DNA of 64,000 nucleotides. Source: Urechidicola croceus. GTDB taxonomy: Bacteria; Bacteroidota; Bacteroidia; Flavobacteriales; Flavobacteriaceae. Below the pieces are notes generated by a model, which was not told where the DNA came from, did no database searches, and was given only the letters and a program-made list of their open reading frames with translations. Location: positions 1,095,408-1,159,407 of the forward strand of contig CAJIZG010000003.1 of NCBI GenBank assembly GCA_905181865.1. Direction: 5' to 3'. This document shows, piece by piece, positions 51,701 through 62,470 of the stretch. Numbering within the stretch: the stretch's first letter is position 1; every line of letters starts with the position of its first letter. Position numbers and translations under genes: made by a program.

Positions 51701-54700
51701 TTACTTCTTCATCGGATACTCTTTCAATAATTCTTCGGGATTATAAAACCCTTCTTTATCTTTGATTTTGGCTCTTACCTCTTTCACTTTTTCCGGTGTA
51801 ATCGCGGAGGCTCTATTTCCAAATGAGTTTCTAACATAGGTCAATACCGATGCCATATCTTCATCATTTAACATCCCTTCAAAAGGAGTCATTGGAACCT
51901 GACCAGGATATTTTTTGCCTTTCACTTCAATAGGACCTAAAAGACCTTTTAACGTTAAACTAATTAAACGCTCCTCACTTTCTGTAGCCCATTTAGTACC
52001 TGAAATTGGTGGAAATCCTGAAGCTTGAAGTCCTTGTCCATCTGGTTGATGACAAGTTGCGCAGTATCCCTCTCTCCCATAAATTTCTTTACCTTTTATA
52101 AATCGCTTACGCGCATCACCCTTTAGATGTGTTACAACTTCATCTTCTAAACTTCCTCCTACTTCGTGTCCGTTTAGGTGAGCGATAGCCGCCTCATGGG
52201 GTTTTTCCATCCATTTTCCTAAAGGCTTCTTACCTGCTTCCTCAGCAATAGGAAGCCCAATTTCTTTTGGCAACCAAGTAGCCGCGACAAATGTTTCTAA
52301 ACGTACTCTTGCAGTATCATCTTGCGCTGCTTTCAACAACAATTCACTTTGGTTAGTAAGTTGGTGTCCAGCATATCTCAACACTTTTACTGCTGCTGCA
52401 CGAGCTCTAAAATCTTTTGCATTTAATAGTTGCCCCATTAAATCAGCATCAATTTTATTCAATCCCCAACTTGTCCAAAGGCCTTCTAATAAATGATGTT
52501 CAAATCTTGGATCATTTTCATCCAATCCCTTTGCCCAAACACTTAATTTAGTACTTACTTCGCTAACATCTCTACCTCGTAACTCTCTTCTAGTTCTGTA
52601 ACGTGTTCTAAATTCAGGTAGTTTTAAATTCTCTAACAATTCATCAACGGTAGCATCCACAACTTTTGCTGGGGTTACCAATGGTCTTGATGGATATGTA
52701 ATTCTATATATTCTACCATGCGCATGATCACGTAAAGGATCTCTCGCGTTGTGCTGCATATGCCCAATTAAAACATTGTGCCAATCAATAACATATAAAG
52801 ATCCATCTGGTGCAAACTCCATATCAACCGGACGAAAATTCTTATCTGTAGAAGTTATTAAATCTAAGCGGTGTTTACTTAAAAATCCTGCAGAATTTGG
52901 ATCATCAACCATTGTATGTTGTTTCGTGCCTAAGAACCCAATTGTATTATTGATTAATAAATCTCCTTGAACTTCATCTGGAAAGTGTCTACTTGAAACA
53001 AATTCTAATCCAGAAGTTGGACGCACTCTATGCTCTCTCTGAATTAAATTCTTTGGACGTGGATTCATTACTCCATAACGAGATTTAATCGTTCCTGGCA
53101 TCATCCAAGTCACATCAGGACCAGAAGTATCTGCATAGAAATTTTGTCCCCATTCATCGAACGCAATTCCCCAAGGGTTTGGAATCGATAATTGTGCCGT
53201 TCTTTCTAAATGATGTCTTTGCGGACTGTATCTATAAAAACCGCCTTGCGTTCCTCTTACAGGTCCATAAGCAGTTTCTACATTGGTATGTAAAAAAACA
53301 CCTTCACCCATATAAATTGCTCCTGATGGATCTGCAGCAAATGCACTAATTGCATGGTGCGTATCGTGATCATCAAATCCACTTAAAATTATTTTCTTTA
53401 CATCCGCTTTATCATCACCATCTGTATCTATCAACAATATCAAGTTTGTACCTTGAGAAACATATACACCTTCTGGTGCAAATTCAAATCCTATAGTCAA
53501 GTGTAAACCATCTGCAAAAGTAGTTTGCTTATCTGCTTTACCATCGTTATCGGTATCTTCTAAAATAATTAGTTTGTCATTTGGTTTAGTATCTCCTGGC
53601 TTATAGTGAGGATAACTTGGCATCACTCCTACCCATAATCTACCTTTATTATCAAAAGACATTTGTACAGGATTTGCTAAATCAGTAAATTCTTCTTCTG
53701 ATGCAAATAATTCTATCTTGTACCCCTCAGCTACTTTAATTTCAGCTTCAGCCTCTTTTCCATACAAATATTCTGGATCTCCATTTTTATTACTTTGCTT
53801 ATAGTTAGTTTCCACAGGAGGAAGCACTTTGGTCTTTGCATCTGCAGCAGCTACATCTGTTTTCCTACCTTGACTCGCATTCCAGATAGCACCATCTCTT
53901 ATAGCTGCCATTTCCTTAAGTTTCGAGACTTCCATTGGATAATTAGCAGGTCCAAATGGATCATATCTTCGACCCCAAGCATGCACTCCATTCGGAATTT
54001 TATAATCATTGTGCCAGAACCAATTCTTTTCTAGAACGGCTTCATGTACTAATTTACGATTCCCCTCTGCTTTGTTTTGTCCTTTTCCAAAAAGTTCATC
54101 AACCAATAATTTAGAAAACCTTTGGTACCCCAAATCGTTTAATTGAAATCCGTCTGCCGTCAAATCTTCACTTTCAGAAGCAAACCAACTTTTAGTAGCA
54201 TTAAATACATCAACTATTAAAACACCTTTTGCTGCAGCAACTTCTTTCATTGCCTCAGTATACAATTCTAAATTCTTATTTTCTTCTACCCCGTTTGGCA
54301 AATCCATTTTTGAAGATAAATCTTCAAAAGCGATTGGCGAAACCAATGCTAATTGTGGTGCACTTGATCCATTGTATTTTTGACTTAATGTATGGTCAAT
54401 AAAAGCAGTTAATTCTGCTTTGTAATTAGCAACCTTAGAGGCTCCATCAAAAGATTCACTATAACCAAAAAAGGCAATAATAACATCGGCTTGGAGGTTT
54501 GTTAGCCATTCATCAGGTGTTGGAAAATGTCCAATACTTCTATCCTCATGAGCTAACTCATCTTGAAATTTTTCTGCTCCTGGAAATGCCCAAGGAGAAT
54601 TTCTAGAAGAATGCGGTCTAAAACCTGGTGTATTTCCTCCATCACCCATATTTCTAATAAACAATAGACTGTCTGGGTAACGCAATTGCACTTCTGTTTC

Positions 54701-54880
54701 GAAATAACCGAAATTCTGCATTCGAGAAGCCAAGTTATTCCCTATGAGAACAATATGAGTATCGTTGCTAATTTTCAAAGTGTTTTTAGGTGCGGTACAA
54801 CTCGATAATATCATTGAAATAGACATCAGCAAGCCCAAGGAACCTAAAACCATTTTCTTGATAATTTTCATAATCTTCAT
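51701..54880 (-). CDS. Multidomain lipoprotein: SGNH-like, PVC-type beta-propeller dehydrogenase-like, HEAT and cytochrome c
   Basis: A 1059-residue lipoprotein (ISMILSSC, Cys28). Domains: an SGNH-hydrolase-like domain (about 40-265) whose block I reads GNNL at 47-50, with asparagine where the serine nucleophile of GDSL should be, so it may be inactive; a beta-propeller like those of L-sorbosone or glucose dehydrogenases (about 370-720, with repeated DTDNDGKAD and DTDGDDKAD elements and NPWGIAFDEWG); a HEAT-like section (about 735-880); and a cytochrome c domain with haem motif CATCH at 940-944 in YCATCHQPDGQGLQASGFPP. It is the last gene of the operon with Gfo/Idh enzymes and a ThuA-like protein. 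It could pass electrons from sugar oxidation to the respiratory chain; this is inference. Confidence 0.85.
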   Translation of the reverse strand: MKIMKIIKKMVLGSLGLLMSISMILSSCTAPKNTLKISNDTHIVLIGNNLASRMQNFGYFETEVQLRYPDSLLFIRNMGDGGNTPGFRPHSSRNSPWAFPGAEKFQDELAHEDRSIGHFPTPDEWLTNLQADVIIAFFGYSESFDGASKVANYKAELTAFIDHTLSQKYNGSSAPQLALVSPIAFEDLSSKMDLPNGVEENKNLELYTEAMKEVAAAKGVLIVDVFNATKSWFASESEDLTADGFQLNDLGYQRFSKLLVDELFGKGQNKAEGNRKLVHEAVLEKNWFWHNDYKIPNGVHAWGRRYDPFGPANYPMEVSKLKEMAAIRDGAIWNASQGRKTDVAAADAKTKVLPPVETNYKQSNKNGDPEYLYGKEAEAEIKVAEGYKIELFASEEEFTDLANPVQMSFDNKGRLWVGVMPSYPHYKPGDTKPNDKLIILEDTDNDGKADKQTTFADGLHLTIGFEFAPEGVYVSQGTNLILLIDTDGDDKADVKKIILSGFDDHDTHHAISAFAADPSGAIYMGEGVFLHTNVETAYGPVRGTQGGFYRYSPQRHHLERTAQLSIPNPWGIAFDEWGQNFYADTSGPDVTWMMPGTIKSRYGVMNPRPKNLIQREHRVRPTSGLEFVSSRHFPDEVQGDLLINNTIGFLGTKQHTMVDDPNSAGFLSKHRLDLITSTDKNFRPVDMEFAPDGSLYVIDWHNVLIGHMQHNARDPLRDHAHGRIYRITYPSRPLVTPAKVVDATVDELLENLKLPEFRTRYRTRRELRGRDVSEVSTKLSVWAKGLDENDPRFEHHLLEGLWTSWGLNKIDADLMGQLLNAKDFRARAAAVKVLRYAGHQLTNQSELLLKAAQDDTARVRLETFVAATWLPKEIGLPIAEEAGKKPLGKWMEKPHEAAIAHLNGHEVGGSLEDEVVTHLKGDARKRFIKGKEIYGREGYCATCHQPDGQGLQASGFPPISGTKWATESEERLISLTLKGLLGPIEVKGKKYPGQVPMTPFEGMLNDEDMASVLTYVRNSFGNRASAITPEKVKEVRAKIKDKEGFYNPEELLKEYPMKK

Positions 54881-54902
54881 TTTTATTAGGTTTGTTTATT
54901 TT

Positions 54903-55874
54903 TTATTTTAATTTCACATGTATTCCTTTGTCTGCAGATTGCTCACAGGCCTCAATAATATGCTGACAAGTAATGGCGTCTTCCAAACTAGAAAGCGGTG
55001 CTTCTCCTCGACGTAATACATTATTTATAAAGTGTGTGGCTGTATTCTTAATTGATTCTGGATAACATTGATACGTTTGAGAGTGCGGTCCGTTTCTATC
55101 GTTAATTACCCAATCTCTATAACTATATCTCGTACTTCCCTTTGTACCTATTACTTTTATAATACATGTCCAAGGATCCCCAGCATGATCATCATTGGCA
55201 AAACTGGCGCATAAATGGCTTAGTGTTCCATTCTCCATTTGAATGTTGGCCATAGCCACATTCTCTTGAGGAGCCAAAGTATCATCTACTGTTAATTTTA
55301 GACAAGAAACCGTTTTAGGTTGTCCTGCTAAATATAACATGGTATAAGAATGGTGTGTTAATATCTGACGGATAACACCAGGATATCGAGCACGAATTTC
55401 ATCAGCATGATGAATATTATACATCATATAAAACTGTGTAATATCCCCTAATTTTCCGTTTTGAATCATAGACTGAGCACGTTTTATTCCATCCTCATAA
55501 ATATAATTATGTACGGGCATACATTTTACTCCAGCCTGTTTTATTGCTTCTTGCATTTGCTCTAATTCAGCAATGCTAGAAGCTACTGGTTTTTCTACCA
55601 AAATATGTTTCCCCGCTTGAGCCGCCCTAATCGTATACTCGCAATGCGTCTCCATATTGGTTAATATAAAAACCGCATCAATTTCCGGATCACCCAACAA
55701 TGCATCTACGGAATCGTAGATTTTACAACCAAACTTTTCTGCTTTTACAACCGCCTTTTCATGTGTTCTATTCCAAATTCCTACCAATTCAGCACCTTGC
55801 AAAGCATTTACTGCTTCTGCATGTAAATCTGCAATATCTCCAGCTCCTAGAAATCCAATTTTAACCATATCCAT
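54903..55874 (-). CDS. Cytoplasmic Gfo/Idh/MocA oxidoreductase
   Basis: A 323-residue oxidoreductase with no signal peptide. The Rossmann motif is VKIGFLGAGDIADLHAEAVN and the EKP motif is HILVEKPVASSIAELEQM. HNYIYEDGIKRAQ and GQPKTVSCL belong to the C-terminal substrate domain. It overlaps the epimerase gene by one base, with either of two adjacent ATGs as start, and it lies 22 bases before the large lipoprotein gene. The substrate is unknown. Confidence 0.88.
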   Translation of the reverse strand: MDMVKIGFLGAGDIADLHAEAVNALQGAELVGIWNRTHEKAVVKAEKFGCKIYDSVDALLGDPEIDAVFILTNMETHCEYTIRAAQAGKHILVEKPVASSIAELEQMQEAIKQAGVKCMPVHNYIYEDGIKRAQSMIQNGKLGDITQFYMMYNIHHADEIRARYPGVIRQILTHHSYTMLYLAGQPKTVSCLKLTVDDTLAPQENVAMANIQMENGTLSHLCASFANDDHAGDPWTCIIKVIGTKGSTRYSYRDWVINDRNGPHSQTYQCYPESIKNTATHFINNVLRRGEAPLSSLEDAITCQHIIEACEQSADKGIHVKLK

Positions 55875-56887
55875 TAATTTATAGAATAATCTAAACTGCC
55901 TTTATTTGCCATATCCAAGAATTCTATAAGAGATAATCGAACACCTTCGGCAATAGAAGTTAATGGTAAATCATTAAATGTAGCATCAATTTTATCATGA
56001 CTTAAATCAGACACAAATAAATTTGGATCAGCACCTTCTGCAATAGAAAGTTTTACAAATGCTGACAAGCCTAATTTCCCTGCTTCCTCTTCAATAATTC
56101 CTAAAAAATCCTCAATACCGATGGTTTTCCCTTTTACATTAAAAGCACCAAACCCTTCATACTCTTGTAACGTACAAGCAGCAAAATAAGATCCTATATC
56201 TTCTACAAAATGATAATTCTCTCTACCTTCATAAGGCATTTCAAATGGCATCAATTCTTTATTAACAGATCCTAAAGCAATCGCTTTTAATGCGTTTGTA
56301 GGCGCTGATGTTTTTCCTTTATCTCTCCCTTTTCCAAAAGTGGTATTGATACGTAAACAGACTGTAGGAACTTTGGTGTTGTCATAAAACAAACGCGCTA
56401 AATGTTCCCCTGCCAATTTCCAAATACCGTAATGATTTGGCGGCGCTAATTGCGCATCTTCTTTAATACCTGGATTTGGATACATCGCTCTCATTCCATA
56501 CACTGCTGCAGAACTTGCAAATACGAAACGTTTCAAATTTGGAAGCCTCTCTGCTACATCAAATAAAGCCATAGTACCACCCGTATTAATCTCCATACCT
56601 TGCATATGGTATTTAGAACAATCAGGACTTTGATAAGCTCCCAAATGAATTATATGTGTTGGATTTACTTCCAATAACACTTTTTCAATGGCTCCGTAAT
56701 CTGCAACATCTAGTGTTACAAATTCCAATCGAGGATCCAATTCTTCTCCTAACCATAATTTTAGTGGCGCTATATTATTAGATCTTGACGCCACCACTAT
56801 TTTAGAAACTTCTGGAGATTCTAATAATTTATAAATTGTAACTGAACCTATGCATCCTGTACCGCCAGTTATAAATATTGTAGACAT
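55874..56887 (-). CDS. NAD-dependent epimerase/dehydratase (extended SDR)
   Basis: A 337-residue extended short-chain dehydrogenase. It has the nucleotide motif TIFITGGTGCIGSVTIYKLL at the N-terminus, the HLGAYQSPDC strand, the catalytic serine in FASSAAVYGM, and Y-x-x-x-K in HYGIWKLAGEHLARL. The members of this class use nucleotide sugars or free uronates; relatives such as uronate dehydrogenase oxidise hexuronates, which would fit the context, but this cannot be decided. It lies 24 bases after the alcohol dehydrogenase gene. Confidence 0.85.
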   Translation of the reverse strand: MSTIFITGGTGCIGSVTIYKLLESPEVSKIVVASRSNNIAPLKLWLGEELDPRLEFVTLDVADYGAIEKVLLEVNPTHIIHLGAYQSPDCSKYHMQGMEINTGGTMALFDVAERLPNLKRFVFASSAAVYGMRAMYPNPGIKEDAQLAPPNHYGIWKLAGEHLARLFYDNTKVPTVCLRINTTFGKGRDKGKTSAPTNALKAIALGSVNKELMPFEMPYEGRENYHFVEDIGSYFAACTLQEYEGFGAFNVKGKTIGIEDFLGIIEEEAGKLGLSAFVKLSIAEGADPNLFVSDLSHDKIDATFNDLPLTSIAEGVRLSLIEFLDMANKGSLDYSIN

Positions 56888-56911
56888 TTAATTGTTTATT
56901 TTAAATAGAAA

Positions 56912-58036
56912 TTAATTCATTTTAATAACCGCTTTCACGTTATTCGCTTTAATCGAATCTTCAAAAGCTTGATTGACATCTTTAAAATCGTAATGGTTTA
57001 TATATTTCTCCGCTGGAAAAACGCCTGTTACCATTAATTTTTGAGCCACCATATAATCTTCTCTACACGACCCCATGGATCCTCTCATATTCAAAGAAGT
57101 TCTCGTAAGGTGCGTAGCATTTATACTTACTTCTTTTCCGTAAGTTGCAATAACACAAATATCCCCTTCTGGTCTTACCACATTAATCGCTTCGGTAAGA
57201 ACTGGTGGAACACCAGAACACTCAATGAGCACATCAACTTTACCATTACCTCCAAATGGTATTCCACCAGCATCAGTTATGCCTGCGGCCAATTGAGAAG
57301 TCAAAGAATTTTCAGGAGACACTTCAATGGTCATAAAACCTTGTTCCGCTGCAACTCTTAATCGATTATCTCTATCATGTGCAATACCCGTAATTGCTAC
57401 TCGTGCTCCTGCAGCTTTTGCTACTTCAGCCGACATCAAACCAATGATACCACATCCTGTAACCACAACATCATCTCCTGGTTGAATATTACATTTTTTA
57501 TAAAGGGCATTTACAACTACAGAAAGAGGTTCTACCAAAGCACCTTGCTCAGGAGTCAATCCATCCATCAGGGTAACTACTCTATCAGATTCCAACACTA
57601 CTTGTTGGCCAAAACCTCCATTTCTGTGAAACCCGATAATTTCTTTTGAAGCACATAAATTCCATTTCGAAACGCTACATGCAGGACAGTCTTCATCTTG
57701 ACAACCTAGCATCGCAAGTGGTGTAAATATATCTCCCACTTTCAAATCACCATGTTCTCCAGGCCCTAATTCTAATACCTCTGCACTAAACTCGTGTCCA
57801 ATCACTCTAGGACGTTCTACCCAATCAAAATTAGATTTTCCTATACATGCACTATTATCCGATCCACAAATACCAGTATACAATGTTTTTGCTAATATTT
57901 CCCCTTCCTGTAATTCAGGAATTTCCATATCAATAACTACGGTATTTCTAATTACCGATCCTTCTGAACCTGGCATTATCTTTTCTCTACCTTGAAGACA
58001 AAATCCTTTTATATTTTCACTCATAATTCTTACCAT
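56912..58036 (-). CDS. Zinc-dependent alcohol/polyol dehydrogenase (MDR family)
   Basis: A 374-residue medium-chain dehydrogenase of the sorbitol or threonine dehydrogenase type. The catalytic zinc ligands are visible in GICGSDN and VIGHEFSAEV, and the structural zinc site is CQDEDCPACSVSKWNLC. The nucleotide-binding motif is VVVTGCGIIGLMSAEVAKAA. The start is probably the ATG at codon 5 (MSENIKGFCL, 58024). It is in the middle of the operon with two Gfo/Idh enzymes and an isomerase. It should interconvert a sugar alcohol or hydroxy group and a keto group. Confidence 0.87.
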   Translation of the reverse strand: MVRIMSENIKGFCLQGREKIMPGSEGSVIRNTVVIDMEIPELQEGEILAKTLYTGICGSDNSACIGKSNFDWVERPRVIGHEFSAEVLELGPGEHGDLKVGDIFTPLAMLGCQDEDCPACSVSKWNLCASKEIIGFHRNGGFGQQVVLESDRVVTLMDGLTPEQGALVEPLSVVVNALYKKCNIQPGDDVVVTGCGIIGLMSAEVAKAAGARVAITGIAHDRDNRLRVAAEQGFMTIEVSPENSLTSQLAAGITDAGGIPFGGNGKVDVLIECSGVPPVLTEAINVVRPEGDICVIATYGKEVSINATHLTRTSLNMRGSMGSCREDYMVAQKLMVTGVFPAEKYINHYDFKDVNQAFEDSIKANNVKAVIKMN

Positions 58037-58043
58037 TATTGAT

Positions 58044-59198
58044 TTACCAAGTTACTCCAGTGTCTTTCCAACTTCTTTGTTTTGCTGAATCTAATACCGC
58101 CTCACAAACTTTTTGAGTTTCTTGTGCTTCTTTAAAAGTAGGAGAACATTTAGTTCCCTCTTCTAAACTCTTTAAGAAATCTGCCACATGATGTACAAAT
58201 GTATGCTCATACCCAATAGACAATCCTGGCACCCACCATTTATCCATATACGGGTGATCTCCATCCGTGATATGAATAGAACGCCACCCTCTTAACTCAG
58301 ACTCATCTGTATAATCAAAATATTCCAAACGATTTAAATCATGTAAATCCCAACGAATAGAAGCGTTCTCTCCGTTGATTTCAAAAGTTTTTTGCGCTTT
58401 ATGCCCTCTTGCATATCTTGTTGATTCAAATACTCCTAATGAACCATTATCAAAATGACAGTGAAATATACAAGCATCATCAATCGTTACTTTTTGAACT
58501 TCTCCAGTTCCCGTGTGAACACGTTCTTTGATAAAAGTTTCAGTCATAGCAGACACATCTTTAATCCCACCATTTAACCACATAGCTGTATCAATACAGT
58601 GTGCTAGTAAATCTCCTGTTACCCCTGAACCCGCAGCTTCATTATCCAATCTCCATAATCCTTCTCCACCTTGTGGAAGATCTTTACTAATGGTCCAATC
58701 CTGCAAGAAATTAGCGCGGTAATGAAATACCTGTCCAAGTTTTCCAGCATCAATCAATTTTTTTGCTAAAGTTACTGCTGGGACTTTACGGTAGTTATAC
58801 CATACCGTATTATTTACTCCAGCTTTTTCAACAGCATCCACCATCGGTTGCGCCTCTGCAACAGTTCTTGCCAAAGGTTTTTCACACAACACCATTTTAC
58901 CTGCTTCAGCAGCCGCTATAGCGATTTCGGCATGCATGTTATTTGGTGTACAAATATCGATTGCATCAATATCGTCACGTGCTATTAATTTTCTCCAATC
59001 AGTTTCTATAGACTCATATCCCCATTGATCCGCAAAAGCCTGAACGCGCTCTTCATTGCGGGCACAAACTGCTTTTAATACGGGTTGATATTCTAAATCT
59101 GGAAAGAAATCACTTATTCTATTATAGGCATTAGAATGGGTTCTCCCCATAAATCCGTATCCTACTAGTCCTATTCTTATTATCTTTTTAGTTGCCAT
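58044..59198 (-). CDS. Cytoplasmic Gfo/Idh/MocA oxidoreductase
   Basis: A 384-residue oxidoreductase without a signal. The Rossmann motif is [20 protein letters not shown] and the EKP motif is [38 protein letters not shown] and the block with [20 protein letters not shown] resemble inositol-type or 3-keto-glucose-forming family members, including ThuB-like proteins, but the substrate is not settled. It lies 50 bases after the isomerase gene. Confidence 0.88.
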   Translation of the reverse strand: MATKKIIRIGLVGYGFMGRTHSNAYNRISDFFPDLEYQPVLKAVCARNEERVQAFADQWGYESIETDWRKLIARDDIDAIDICTPNNMHAEIAIAAAEAGKMVLCEKPLARTVAEAQPMVDAVEKAGVNNTVWYNYRKVPAVTLAKKLIDAGKLGQVFHYRANFLQDWTISKDLPQGGEGLWRLDNEAAGSGVTGDLLAHCIDTAMWLNGGIKDVSAMTETFIKERVHTGTGEVQKVTIDDACIFHCHFDNGSLGVFESTRYARGHKAQKTFEINGENASIRWDLHDLNRLEYFDYTDESELRGWRSIHITDGDHPYMDKWWVPGLSIGYEHTFVHHVADFLKSLEEGTKCSPTFKEAQETQKVCEAVLDSAKQRSWKDTGVTW

Positions 59199-59248
59199 TC
59201 TAATTTTAAATATTTTTGTTCTACGCTAATTTCTTCAAATAAACTGTA

Positions 59249-60298
59249 CTACTCAGCCTCGTGCCAACCATGTTGCTTACGAACTTTGATCATTGCACCT
59301 AAAATATCATTCCATGTTTTAGGTTGCATCATCACATCATTTGGAAACATACAACCGTCCCAACAAATATGCTTGAACTTTTTTGTTAAATCTCCCGATC
59401 CATTGCGTAACCAATGTCCTGCATCTACAGGGATATCTAATTTTCCATTTGGATCTGAAGCCTGACAATGTCTTCCCGTTTTATCATGGGATCCAGCACC
59501 GAATACCGTTCCATCATTTTGTGCTACGTGAAAATCTATTGTCCAAGGGCGCAATGCATCAGTCAATGTTTTTAATCCTTCGGTAAATGTTGCTCTATCT
59601 TCCCATTGAAAGTCTTCTGGCAAAATTCTTTCGTCTGATTTGTTATATCCCAATAAATACAGTAAAGTATGTGCCATATCTGCTTGAAACCCAATATTTG
59701 GTCTATCTACCGCTTCTAACGTATTTATCATCGTTTTCCAACCGTGCATTCCTCCCCAACAAATTTCGCCTTCAGCAGCCAAAAACTCTCCGTATTCTGC
59801 AGCGACATCACAAGCCTCTCTAAAAGTTTGAGCAATCAATTCGGTATTTCCTTCAGGATCTTTAGCCCAACTCTCAGGATCTACAGATGAATCAATACGT
59901 ATAACTCCATTCGGACGGATTCCTAAATCACGTAATTTCTTACCTATACTACTTGCTTTTCGAACCTGCGTTACAAACTGATTTCTTTCTTCTCTGGTTC
60001 CCATTGCAGAACCTCCTCCAGTTCCCGCCCAAATAGGCGCCACCAAACTTCCAATCTCAAGGTTCTTTGCACGCGCTTTATCTACTAATACTTGTATATC
60101 TTCATCAGAAGCGTCAATATCTAAATGTGGATCACATAAAAAAAGATCGAACCCGTCAAACTTCACTCCATTTACTTCTGCATTGGCTGTTAATTCAATC
60201 ATTGTATCTAATGAAAGTGGCGGCTCAGAATCTGGCCCTTTACCAACAACTCCAGGCCAAGAGGCATTATGAAGTTTAGGAAAATTATTCTCTTGCAT
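59249..60298 (-). CDS. Cytoplasmic sugar isomerase/epimerase-like TIM-barrel protein
   Basis: A 349-residue xylose-isomerase-like TIM barrel without signal peptide, in contrast to the two exported ones. Features are [75 protein letters not shown] and [20 protein letters not shown], which include the metal-ligand histidines and acidic residues of the fold. It follows the ThuA-like gene after 17 bases. It may act on a keto-sugar made by its Gfo/Idh neighbours. Confidence 0.85.
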   Translation of the reverse strand: MQENNFPKLHNASWPGVVGKGPDSEPPLSLDTMIELTANAEVNGVKFDGFDLFLCDPHLDIDASDEDIQVLVDKARAKNLEIGSLVAPIWAGTGGGSAMGTREERNQFVTQVRKASSIGKKLRDLGIRPNGVIRIDSSVDPESWAKDPEGNTELIAQTFREACDVAAEYGEFLAAEGEICWGGMHGWKTMINTLEAVDRPNIGFQADMAHTLLYLLGYNKSDERILPEDFQWEDRATFTEGLKTLTDALRPWTIDFHVAQNDGTVFGAGSHDKTGRHCQASDPNGKLDIPVDAGHWLRNGSGDLTKKFKHICWDGCMFPNDVMMQPKTWNDILGAMIKVRKQHGWHEAE

Positions 60299-60315
60299 AA
60301 TTCTTGTTTTATATA

Positions 60316-61443
60316 TTATTGTTTCTTTAAAATTTTTCCAGGCATAATCACCGATTTAAATCCTGCTAAATCAGAAGGTTTAACTTTAGATTTATAGCCA
60401 CTAAAGTTAAATGTTGTTGGCGAATATTCACCAACAAAATCAATATTATTATTTTCTTTAATATCAGTTTCTAAGCCAGTTCCCCAAAGACAAGCGTTCA
60501 CCATCATTCTTCTAAATCCATCACTCAACAAATCTTCCGAAGCGCCATGTGTTGTAGTAAAAGCTTTACCACTTGCGCCATTTTCTATTTGATACTTGCG
60601 AACCCAAGCTACGGGATGTTCTTCTTTTGTGGTATCTGGTTCCGAATCTTGTGTCATTCCATTTAAAATTCGTCCCCTTGCCAACACCTTCAAATCTTCA
60701 CCTTCTGGAAAAGCCTTATACCCCCCACATTGCGCCCAAGCACTTTCTACTCCTCGCATTATTGGATGTAATTTATTTTCTTCTTCAACAATTAATCGAG
60801 AGGCTTGCTTATGATTCTTACCATAATGACCTACCCAAGTCTCTCCAAGAACGACTTCCCCAAAACCATGTTTCCAAGCCAATTTATCTCCCTCATAATT
60901 GTAACTATAATGCTCCCATTCCTTATTACCCATATTACGAAACGCATGCGTGGATGTTCTCAATCCAATGACCGACCCTCCGCGCATCAAATAATCATTA
61001 ATATGTTGTATTTGCTTGTTTTCAAAATTTGCGAAACGCGTAAAAATTACCATTAAATCTGCCTTCTTTAAAACCTCCAAACCTTTAATAGTAGAACCTC
61101 CCGGAAAAATATACCCATTGTCATCTAAGGCCCAAATTACCGTACATGTATAACCGTATCTCTTCGCTAATATTCTAGCCAATGCAGGAAGCGACTCTTC
61201 ACCTCTATATTCGTGATCCGTTGAAATAAATACAATGTGTTTTCCCTTACCTACGCCTTTTTTACCCTTATAAACTACGCTATAGTTTTTTGCATCACCT
61301 TCTTCTTTTTCAATTACATCTGCACTTTCAACAAAATCTACACCTTTCCCTTCCAATTCCACTGTCTTCGTTTTGGAACTTTTAAAAGAAAAAAATAATA
61401 TGCTAAAACCTGTAAAAATAAGTATTGAGAATGCTCTTCCCAT
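60316..61443 (-). CDS. ThuA-like protein (class I glutamine-amidotransferase fold)
   Basis: A 375-residue protein with one N-terminal hydrophobic segment (about residues 5-20, [15 protein letters not shown]), probably a signal or anchor. The core (about 65-300) matches ThuA of the trehalose utilisation type: [54 protein letters not shown] and the [11 protein letters not shown] segment; PVAWVRKY and [19 protein letters not shown] follow. In thuAB systems ThuA works with a Gfo/Idh enzyme in a 3-keto-disaccharide pathway, and such enzymes are downstream here. First gene of the seven-gene operon, divergent from the AraC regulator. Confidence 0.87.
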   Translation of the reverse strand: MGRAFSILIFTGFSILFFSFKSSKTKTVELEGKGVDFVESADVIEKEEGDAKNYSVVYKGKKGVGKGKHIVFISTDHEYRGEESLPALARILAKRYGYTCTVIWALDDNGYIFPGGSTIKGLEVLKKADLMVIFTRFANFENKQIQHINDYLMRGGSVIGLRTSTHAFRNMGNKEWEHYSYNYEGDKLAWKHGFGEVVLGETWVGHYGKNHKQASRLIVEEENKLHPIMRGVESAWAQCGGYKAFPEGEDLKVLARGRILNGMTQDSEPDTTKEEHPVAWVRKYQIENGASGKAFTTTHGASEDLLSDGFRRMMVNACLWGTGLETDIKENNNIDFVGEYSPTTFNFSGYKSKVKPSDLAGFKSVIMPGKILKKQ

Positions 61444-61484
61444 TTATAAATCTTTAAATATTAGTTAGTTTTAATACAATCCTA

Positions 61485-61492
61485 CAAATCTA
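61485..61492 (-). promoter_or_regulatory. -7 element of the ThuA operon
   Basis: On the minus strand this reads TAGATTTG, a match to TAnnTTTG, about 40 bases before the ThuA-like start. It sits in the 142-bp region shared with the divergent AraC gene, so the regulator may act here. No -33 match is evident. Confidence 0.4.
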
Positions 61493-61585
61493 AATTAGAA
61501 TAGTAGAACTTATTTCCTATTTCTTGCTAAAAGGTGACACTTTTTTATCATAAATTAGCAAAATTATTGATTCTAATGAAAATTT

Positions 61586-62470
61586 ATGAGTAAGCCAAGT
61601 ATAGAACAAACTCTTACGTCGAATGAGACGTTTATCTTTAAAGATATGACGGACACTTATTTTAATCCTAGTTGGCATTTTCACCCTGAATTTCAAATAT
61701 CATTTATTGTAAAAGGAATCGGCACGCGATTTGTTGGAGATCATGTCCAAACATTTGAAAAAGGAGACCTGGTTTTTACAGGACCTAATTTGCCCCATTT
61801 ATGGAGAAGTGATGAAGCTTATTTTGAAAAAAACAACAAACTCACAACGCGCGGTTTAGTTATTTATTTTGACCAGAACCTATTAAGTAAATCTTTATTG
61901 AGCAAGGAAGAGTTCTATAACATCAATAAACTGGTAACAAACTCAATACGTGGCCTAGAATTTTACGGTGAAACTCGCAAACAAATAGGTAAATTGATCT
62001 TAAATATTGCAGATCAAAAAGGTTTTAGACGAATTATGAAATTGCTAGAAATAATTGACATATTGGCGAACAGCATAGAATACAATCTACTTGCTAGTCC
62101 TGGATACACAAATGTTTTTAAAGGTGATGATACCGAAAAAATGAGAATTGTGTATGAATATGTCATGACCAATTTTAAAACTAAAATATCTCTGGAAGAA
62201 ATTGCTACTATGCTTAATATGACGACAACTTCTTTCTGTAGGTATTTTAAACCTAGAGCTAATAAAACATTTACACGATTTGTTAATGATATCAGAATTG
62301 GGCATGCACGAAAACTGCTACTTGAAGATAATTTTAATATTTCACAGATTAGTTATGAATGTGGATTCAATACACTTTCCAATTTTAACAAACAATTCAA
62401 AACAATTGCCAATATGTGTCCACATGAGTATAGGAAATTGCTCTTAAATATAAAGACCAGCATTTCTTAG
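61586..62470 (+). CDS. AraC-family transcriptional regulator
   Basis: A 294-residue regulator with an N-terminal cupin-like sensor (about 20-115; FNPSWHFHPEFQISFIVKGI, FEKGDLVFTGPNLPHLW) and a C-terminal double helix-turn-helix (about 190-290; ISLEEIATMLNMTTTSFCRY, then FNISQISYECGFNTLSNFNK and CPHEYRK). It is divergent from the seven-gene operon and 286 bases before the MFS transporter, so it may control either or both. The histidine-rich cupin suggests a sugar ligand. Confidence 0.9.
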   Translation: MSKPSIEQTLTSNETFIFKDMTDTYFNPSWHFHPEFQISFIVKGIGTRFVGDHVQTFEKGDLVFTGPNLPHLWRSDEAYFEKNNKLTTRGLVIYFDQNLLSKSLLSKEEFYNINKLVTNSIRGLEFYGETRKQIGKLILNIADQKGFRRIMKLLEIIDILANSIEYNLLASPGYTNVFKGDDTEKMRIVYEYVMTNFKTKISLEEIATMLNMTTTSFCRYFKPRANKTFTRFVNDIRIGHARKLLLEDNFNISQISYECGFNTLSNFNKQFKTIANMCPHEYRKLLLNIKTSIS

